DNA from: Wyeomyia smithii
Taxonomy: Eukaryota > Arthropoda > Insecta > Diptera > Culicidae
NCBI RefSeq assembly: GCF_029784165.1
Contig: NC_073696.1
Span: forward strand, 23,505,530 to 23,569,529
Direction: 5' to 3'
Length of the DNA: 64,000 nt
Shown here: positions 56,501 to 64,000 of the stretch, in pieces
Position numbering within the stretch: the first letter of the stretch is position 1
How the letters are laid out: every line of letters starts with the position of its first letter
Translations under genes and position numbers: made by a program
Notes under the pieces: generated by a model
Told to the model about the DNA's origin: nothing
Databases searched by the model: none
Seen by the model: the letters and a program-made list of their open reading frames with translations, nothing else

Positions 56501-58720
56501 AAATTTATCTTTGAATCTTCGAATCATCGTATTTTGGAATCTTCGAGTATTTGATTCCTTGAATCTTTGAATCTCAGAATCTTTGAAATAATAATTTTTT
56601 GAGTCCCAGAATTTTTGAAACTTTGAATCTTGGGATCCCACAAACTTTGAATTCCTGATTATTTGATTTCCTGAATATTTGAATCCCAGAATTTTTGAAT
56701 CTCTGAATTTATAAATTCCAGAATCTGTGAATTTATAAATTTTTGAATCCCGGAATCTTTGATCCCCTGAATATTTGACTCTTTGATTCCCTGGATATTT
56801 GAATACCAGAATTTTTGAGTTTCAAATCTTTCGATTTCATGAATTTTTTTGAATCCACGAATTATTGTAATCCTTAGTCTTTGAATTCTGAAAACCATAA
56901 AACCCTGAATCCCTGAATCTTTGACTCCCTGATCTTTAGTTCATTGAGTCTTTGATTCCCTGAAAATCTGAGTACAAAAATTTTCGAATCGCTGAGTTTT
57001 TAAATCCCTGAATATTCGAATCCCTGATATTTTGAATCTCTGAACTTTTAAACTCCAGAATCTTCGAATCCTAGAGTTTTTAGTGCCATGATTTTTTGTA
57101 TCCATGAATTTAAGAATTTCTGAATCTTTGTGTCCCATTGCTATTGTTTTCCAGAATCTGTGAATTTATTAATCTTTTAATTCTCGAATTTTTGATTCCA
57201 GAATTATTGATTCTCTGAATCTGTGAATTTCCAAATATTTCATCGCTGAACCTTTGAATCCATGGATTTTTGATTCTTAGAATTCATGAATCTTTATTTC
57301 TCTAAATGTTTCAATTTCAGAATCTTCATATTCATGAATCTTTGAATCCCTCACTCTCTGAATCTCTGAATCTTAGAGTCACAGAGTTTTTGGTTTCCTG
57401 AGTCTGTGAATTAATGAATGTTTGAATCCATGAATATATAAATCCATAAATCTATGTTTACCGTAAACCCCGTATTTTCGAATTCATTGGAGTTTGAGTC
57501 CTATAATCTTCGCATCCCTGAATTTTTGAACTACTGAAACTTTGATTCTCTCAATTTTTTAATCCCCAACTGTTTAAATCTATTTTTGTTCCTGAAGCTC
57601 TTAGTTCCTGAATTTCTGAATCATCGAGTCTTTGGATATCTGTATCTTTGAACCCTGGAATCTTTGAATCCCTGAATTTTAGAATCCCTCGAATTCGTGA
57701 AATTTTGAATCTCGGAGACATTGATACCCTGAATATTTGAATTCCAAAATCTTTGAATCCCGGAATTTTTTAACTCCTGATTTATTGAATCATGGAAACA
57801 ACATTTTCAAGATTCAAGAGCTGAAATATTCTGAAATTCAAAAATTCAGGGATTGAAAGATTTAGGGATCTGAAAACTCTAAATTTCGAAGATTCAGGGA
57901 GTCAAAGATTCAGAGAATTGAAGATCCAGGGAATCAAAGATTTAGGTATTAAGGGTTTTCAGCTTAAAACCCTTAATACCTATATCTTTGATTCCCTGGC
58001 AAACCCCACTCTAAATCCTTGGCTCTAGGAATTTTTGAATCTTAGAGTCTTTGCATAATTGAACCACAAAATCGTTGAATCCCTGACTCTTTCACTCCAT
58101 GAATCTTCGATTCCCTGTATCGTTTAATCCCTGAGTTTTTTAGTCTCTGAATTTTGAATCCAGGAATTTTTGAATCTTAGGATTCTTGAATCTTGGAGCT
58201 TGAATCTTTGAGTTCACGAATTGTTGAATCCCCGAATCGCTGAATCTTAGGTTCTCTTGAGTCCCTAAATTTTAAAATTCCTGAAACTTTACATTAAGCA
58301 ATTCCTGAATCTTTGAATCCCTTAGTCCAAAATTCCCTGAATTCAAAATTCAAGAATCTTGAAATCGCTCAATCTGTGAATCTCCGAATCCTTAGACTCA
58401 TGAGTTTTTTAATCTCAAACAAATTGTATCTGAATTTTTGAATATTGGATTCCCCAAAATTTTTCTGGATCTTTGAATTCATGAGTTTTCAAAACTTCGA
58501 ATCTCCGAATTCCTCATTCTCTAAATACCTGAATATTTTGATATTTAGTTCCCTGTTTCCTAAATGTTTGAATTCCTAGATATTTGAATCCCAGAATCCA
58601 TGAATCTTTGATTCCATTTATTTTAGGATTCTTCATTCCTAAAATTCCTTAAACTCTTAATCAACCTATTTTGGAGTTTATGAATCTTCCAATTATTTGA
58701 AATATATTCTCCGGCTCTGA
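56500..58720. repeat. Degenerate 8-bp-period repeat, TGAATC core
   Basis: Roughly 2.2 kb of loosely repeated TGAATCTT and TGAATCCC octamers with many substitutions and length slips. At about 57800-57960 the orientation reverses (GATTCAGGGA forms), and a 34-bp hairpin at 57926-57999 marks the switch back. Long minus-strand frames such as 56659-56898 simply read the repeat (IQGIK, IQKF) and are not genes. Confidence 0.9.
57926..57999. repeat. 34-bp-arm hairpin inside the degenerate repeat
   Basis: The arms at 57926-57959 and 57966-57999 pair with a single mismatch around a 6-nt loop (CAGCTT). The left arm begins CCAGGGAATCAAAGAT. It lies exactly at the orientation switch of the surrounding repeat. 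Confidence 0.95.
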
Positions 58721-58905
58721 TTACTGTGTGACGCCGAATCTAAATCGACCTTTGGAGAGCTTTTTTTCACTATTCAACGCAATTTGTTAACGTTTAGATC
58801 TTGTTGAAGCTAGTAAAAATAAACCGAAACGTCAACAACTTTTGTTAAAGAAGGAATTAAAGCTCACCGAAAGCTAATTTGAATCCAACAAAAAAATATG
58901 TCTAA
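58721..58905. other. Short spacer between repeat blocks
   Basis: Non-repetitive 185 bp; nothing recognised. Confidence 0.5.
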
Positions 58906-61497
58906 GAATCATAAAACCATAAAATCATAAAATCATAAAATCATAAAATCATAAAATCATAAAATCATAAAATCATAAAATCATAAAATCATAAAATCAT
59001 AAAATCATAAAATCATAAAATCATAAAATCATAAAATCATAAAATCATAAAATCATAAAATCATAAAATCATAAAATCATAAAATCATAAAATCATAAAA
59101 TCATAAAATCATAAAATCATAAAATCATAAAATCATAAAATCATAAAATCATAAAATCATAAAATCATAAAATCATAAAATCATAAAATCATAAAATCAT
59201 AAAATCATAAATCATAAAATCATAAAATCATAAAATCATAAAATCATAAAATCATAAAATCATAAAATCATAAAATCATAAAATCATAAAATCATTAAAT
59301 CATAAAACCATAAAATCATAAAATCATAAAATCATAAAATCATAAAATCATAAAATCATAAAATCATAAAATCATAAAATCATAAAATCATAAAATCATA
59401 AAATCATAAAATCATAAAATCATAAAATCATAAAATCATAAAATCATAAAATCATAAAATCATAAAATCATAAAATCATAAAATCATAAAATCATAAAAT
59501 CATAAAATCATAAAATCATAAAATCATAAAATCATAAAATCATAAAATCATAAAATCATAAAATCATAAAATCATAAAATCATAAAATCATAAAATCATA
59601 AAATCATAAAATCATAAAATCATAAAATCATAAAATCATAAAATCATAAAATCATAAAATCATTAAATCATTAAATCATTAAATCATTAAATCATAAAAT
59701 CATAAAATCATAAAATCATAAAATCATAAAATCATAAAATCATAAAATCATTAAATCATAAAATCATAAAATCATAAAATCATAAAATCATAAAATCATA
59801 AAATCATTAAATCATTAAATCATTAAATCATTAAATCATAAAATCATAAAATCATAAAATCATAAAATCATAAAATCATAAAATCATAAAATCATAAAAT
59901 CATAGAATCATAAAATCATAAAATCATTAAATCATAAAATCATTAAATCATTAAATCATAAAATCATTAAATCATAAAATCATAAAATCATAAAATCATA
60001 AAATCATAAAATCATAAAATCATAAAATCATAAAATCATAAAATCATAACATCATAAAATCAAAAAATCATAAAATCATAAAATCATAAAATCATAAAAT
60101 CATAAAATCATAAAATCATAAAATCATAAAATCATAAAATCATAAAATCATACAATCATAAAATCATAAAATCATAAAATCATAAAATCATAAAATCATA
60201 AAATCATAAAATCATAAAATTATAAAATCATTAAATCATAAAATCATAATATCATAAAATCATAAAATCATAAATTCATAAAATCATAAAATCATAAAAT
60301 CATAAAATCATAAAATCATAAAATCATAAAATCATAAAATCATAAAATCATAAAATCATAAAATCATAAAATCATAAAATCATAAAATCATAAAATCATA
60401 AAATCATAAAATCATAAAATCATAAAATCATAAAATCATAAAATCATAAAATCATAAAATCATAAAATCATAAAATCATAAAATCATAAAATCATAAAAT
60501 CATAAAATCATAAAATCATAAAATCATAAAATCATAAAATCATTAAATCATTAAATCATAAAATCATTAAATCATTAAATCATAAAATCATTAAATCATA
60601 AAATCATAAAATCATAAAATCATAAAATCATAAAATCATAAAATCACAAAATCATAAAATCATAAAATCATAAAATCATAAAATCATAAAATCATAAAAT
60701 CATAAAATCATAAAATCATAAAATCATAAAATCATAAAATCATAAAATCATAAAATCATAAAATCATAAAATCATAAAATCATAAAATCATAAAATCATA
60801 AAATCATAAAATCATAAAATCATAAAATCACAAAATCATAAAATCATAAAATCATAAAATCATAAAATCATAAAATCATAAAATCATAAAATCATAAAAT
60901 CATAAAATCATAAAATCATAAAATCATAAAATCATAAAATCATGAAATCATAAAATCATGAAATCATAAAATCATGAAATCATAAAATCATAAAATCATA
61001 AAATCATAAAATCATAAAATCATAAAATCATAAAATCATTAAATCATAAAATCATAAAATCATAAAATCATAAAATCATAAAATCATAAAATCATAATAT
61101 CATAAAATCATAAAATCATAAAATCATTAAATCATAAAATCATAAAATCATAAAATCATAAAATCATAAAATCATAAAATCATAAAATCATAAAATCATA
61201 AAATCATAAAATCATAAAATCATAAAATCATAAAATCATAAAATCATAAAATCATAAAAACATAAAATCATAAAATCATAAAATCATAAAATCATTGAAT
61301 CATAAAATCATAAAATCATAAAATCATAAAATCATAAAATCATAAAATCATAAAATCATAAAATCATAAAATCATAAAATCATAAAATCATAAAATCATA
61401 AAATCATAAAATCATAAAATCATAAAATCATAAAATCATAAAATCATAAAATCAAGAAATCATAAAATCATAAAATATAGAATCATACAATCATACA
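58906..61497. repeat. 8-bp satellite (AAAATCAT)n, about 2.6 kb
   Basis: About 320 units of AAAATCAT with rare variants: A-to-T (cattaaat), catgaaat, cacaaaat and one 7-bp unit near 59209. Variants are not random. Runs of four cattaaat units start at 59661 and 59805 (18 units apart). A three-variant pattern at 59941, 59949 and 59965 recurs at 60541, 60549 and 60565 (75 units apart). catgaaat appears every 16 bp at 60941, 60957 and 60973. Confidence 0.97.
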
Positions 61498-64000
61498 ATC
61501 ATTTCAAAGTCATGGATTTACATCATTAAAAAATGATTTTCAACAGTCGTGAATTGATTGTTCAGTGTAGAAGAATTCTATACAATATTTCGCATCAGTT
61601 AGCAGATATACTTAGTGAAAAGTATTACAAAATAAATTGCTCCAAGACTCGTACATACAATGGACCAGTAAAATTCACCGAATTTCGATAAAAAGTAAAT
61701 CCACCCGGTATAAGGAGCTCGCAAAACCGACAGAACAGCGAAGCTGAGGATAATGTTTTAATTACACAGAACGCAACTCCACGATTCCTCGATAGGGGCT
61801 GCCACACTGACGCGAAACCATTGCACAAGTGGAAAGAAAACACATAAACCGAGTGAAAACTTTCACAATTTGGCCTCCACCTCCGCTGACATCACCATCA
61901 CCACCATTGAAAACTATCTCCCTACTTGCTTCGAGGCTATCGCATTTTTCCGCCGGCTTCTGCTCGAAACGATGCAAGAACCAATTTATTATCCACGGAA
62001 AACAACCACATTGTAGTACAAAAGTGGCAGCACAGCGCCTCGACTTTCCCCCTTGCGGGGGAGGAGGAGAGGGAAGATGTAATGAACATATATCGCCCTG
62101 GAAGTCGATGTGAAGGTGGCAGAAGAAGGTAGGGAACCAGTTTCGTGGATTTTTCACCAGCAATTTAAAGTTTGCCAAAGTGTAATAATATTTTATAAGT
62201 TAATTAAAATTTATTCTGACTGGGAAGCTTCGGAAGCTTCCTCGGCGTGGTGAAGTGCAACTACAAAAGACACACGATAGAGAGAAAAAAAAAAGATAAA
62301 ATAAAATAAAACTCGATACAGAGCAACCGCTACTTATTATCGTGGAATTTGGCAGGGAAAATGGCGGTAGACGTTGGAACATTAATGAGCAACTCCTCGA
62401 GCTGTGTTCTGCACTTTTCTCGCTCTGAAGTTATTTGCTGCCGCTTGGTTAACAGAAAGTGGGACGGAGTTTTTTTGGTTTTTATTTTCCATCGTTAAAA
62501 GAAAGGTAGCAGCATAAAAAAGAATCTTCACGGGTCCGCAATACCTTCGTCGTTCGTCGTCCGAGCAAGCTGCCCAAACGAATGGACTTTGATTATTTGG
62601 GAGCTCCCAGAAATTATCCCTCTCCGAATGATGCCATTCGTTTCCATTAGGACAACGCGGGGTGGTCGTGCATTCGTAATTTAAACAGCCCTGCTGCGGA
62701 GTCACTCACAACTCCGCTGTCACATTCAGTGCTGAAAAATTACAAAGTCAAATTTCCCATTCGTTTCCATTTGCTGAATTATGTAATCTCGTTCCGGTTG
62801 GTAGTCAGCAGCAGCAGTAGCAGCACACGCGAGTGCTCCACCTTTTCACTGTATTATTCCCCAGTTCTCGGATTGTGTTGTGTGTGTGCGCGATGGATGC
62901 TGTGTAGAAACGGAAAGCCGGATGTTCTGTTTTTTTTTTGCAGTGCGAGAATGTGTGCTGGAAATGTTGTTGTTGTTTTTTTTTTCTTCTACAAATAAAC
63001 GTCAAAATTCCATAGAATTTTGCGTCCTCGCGCTGGTGGTTGGGTGGAAAAATGTAGGTTGTAATAAAAATTATAGCTGTTTCGCTGGCCGGCTGATAAT
63101 CTCCACTCAGTTGAATATTTTGATTCGAGTCTGCTAATTGAACAAACAGCCGGCAGCTCGATGTTCGACGCAGAAATTTGTTTCTGACTTATTTGCAATT
63201 TGAAATGCAATAAGTTTTAGGGCGAAACGTTCTTTTATATCACTTCCAATGAACCATTTTGTACCTAAAAATACACAAAACAGCGATGATTTCAACAGAT
63301 GATTTTGTTATAGGGTGCACCAGCGTATATTGGACCATTATCGTTTCCCAAAATCACCAGCAATTGAATGTGCGATTTGCGTGACGGAATTGAAACTGCC
63401 TAAACGGCGCCATTGGCGGCATAGAATTCAGCATTTCAAGAAATAGAAAGATATTACATTCCATCGCTGCACTGAACGTTGGGTTATGATTTTATTGCCT
63501 GCTGACGATAACGAGCGTAATCCGATTTAATATGAACGCAATCATCACATTATTCGGAAAATTGTGGATTGTTACTCTCTCTCTCTCTCTCTCTCTCACC
63601 GATATCACCAACCGCCACACGAGGGAATTCGATATAGGAATTATATGCCAAGCTAACCTCGTGATGATGCTTTTGCCGAATGCGCTCGCGCTCTATTTCG
63701 GGGCGGAATCAAGTTTGGGTGTTATTCAGTGTACGCTAACATTATTGTGGCTCGAATTCCGGTCAATTCGATTGCATGATCCTGCTATTGATGTTAGAAT
63801 CTAAGGATTCCGCAGAACGAAATCAACACAAATCGTTTGTGTTGGTAGAATGTAGTACATATCTGTGCAAAATATTCGAAACCTGTGTCTAACACTGAGC
63901 ATTTCTGATTTTTTGACATTTTCGGCATTATTGTTAAGGGAAATGTCAACCTCTCTTTGAGCAAGGCAAAATTATTGATCTAAATTAAATTTCGCATGGA
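61498..64000. other. Low-copy-looking terminal region
   Basis: Balanced composition with short microsatellites: (CT)11 at 63575-63597, AGC runs near 62806-62822 and T-runs near 62930 and 62979. Open frames such as 61762-62178 and 63532-63804 overlap on both strands without domains. No tRNA, rRNA or recognised element was seen. Confidence 0.4.

Noticed and set aside
56659..57138. Minus-strand frames with IQGIK and IQKF repeats
   Set aside because: They are translations of the degenerate 8-bp-period repeat.
58906..61497. Possible CRISPR-like array
   Set aside because: The unit is 8 bp with no spacers. It is simple satellite DNA in a eukaryotic genome.
1..64000. Endogenous viral insertion, bacterial contamination or symbiont DNA
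   Set aside because: No frame resembles viral polymerase, capsid or glycoprotein domains, and no bacterial gene organisation is visible. Every recognisable coding relic is a retrotransposon or insect-type lectin.

Overview
The window looks like intergenic or intronic DNA from a large, transposon-rich insect genome. A culicine mosquito, most likely Aedes, is the best guess. The reasons are an I-clade LINE with a three-knuckle Gag, RTE and Jockey LINE relics, tRNA-derived SINEs, several small terminal-inverted-repeat elements and a broken mosquito-type C-type lectin gene. Nothing bacterial or viral was recognised. The species call is an inference from element types, not from a database match.

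Layout. Positions 1-9.3 kb hold four copies of a dispersed repeat, two related LTR-like blocks (the better one at 6758-8487 next to a primer-binding-site-like motif), a Jockey-type relic and a 220-bp foldback element. Positions 9.36-11.97 kb are a broken RTE LINE on the minus strand. Positions 12.95-14.06 kb are a 5'-truncated Jockey-type LINE with a SINE inserted in its 3' tail (14-bp target duplication). Small inverted-repeat elements lie at 14.07-14.35, 15.56-16.67 and 19.23-19.92 kb. A 7-bp pyrimidine satellite fills 21.16-22.53 kb. A diverged tandem pair lies at 23.4-24.2 kb, and a strongly structured non-coding stretch at 27.9-28.1 kb.

The centrepiece is a complete-length I-clade retrotransposon at 29546-35384 (minus strand), flanked by a perfect 15-bp target duplication. 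It has an internal-promoter-like 5' end, Gag-like ORF1, and ORF2 with endonuclease, reverse transcriptase, RNase H and a Cys-His tail. It carries at least two frame breaks. A SINE with a perfect 12-bp duplication lies just beside it (29068-29332). Next come an RTE fragment split by a putative DNA element (35.9-37.7 kb), a second 7-bp satellite (38.06-38.55 kb) and the C-type lectin pseudogene (39.16-39.65 kb).

Positions 42.6-45.7 kb carry diverged repeats and a LINE RNase H relic. Positions 45762-54364 are a segmental duplication: a 3254-bp block appears twice with no difference that I could see. The arrangement is explained by tandem duplication of a roughly 5-kb unit plus loss of 1.46 kb from the first copy, or by an assembly error. 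Positions 56.5-58.7 kb are a degenerate 8-bp-period repeat that passes into a 2.6-kb nearly homogeneous 8-bp satellite (58.9-61.5 kb). The last 2.5 kb is apparently low-copy sequence.

There is no cooperating gene set. The only coding remnants are selfish elements and one host-type lectin pseudogene. The parts most worth a second look are the I element, the exact duplication, the structured stretch at 28 kb, a recurring ACGTA-N-TACGT palindrome shared by several repeats, and the paired 8-bp satellites.
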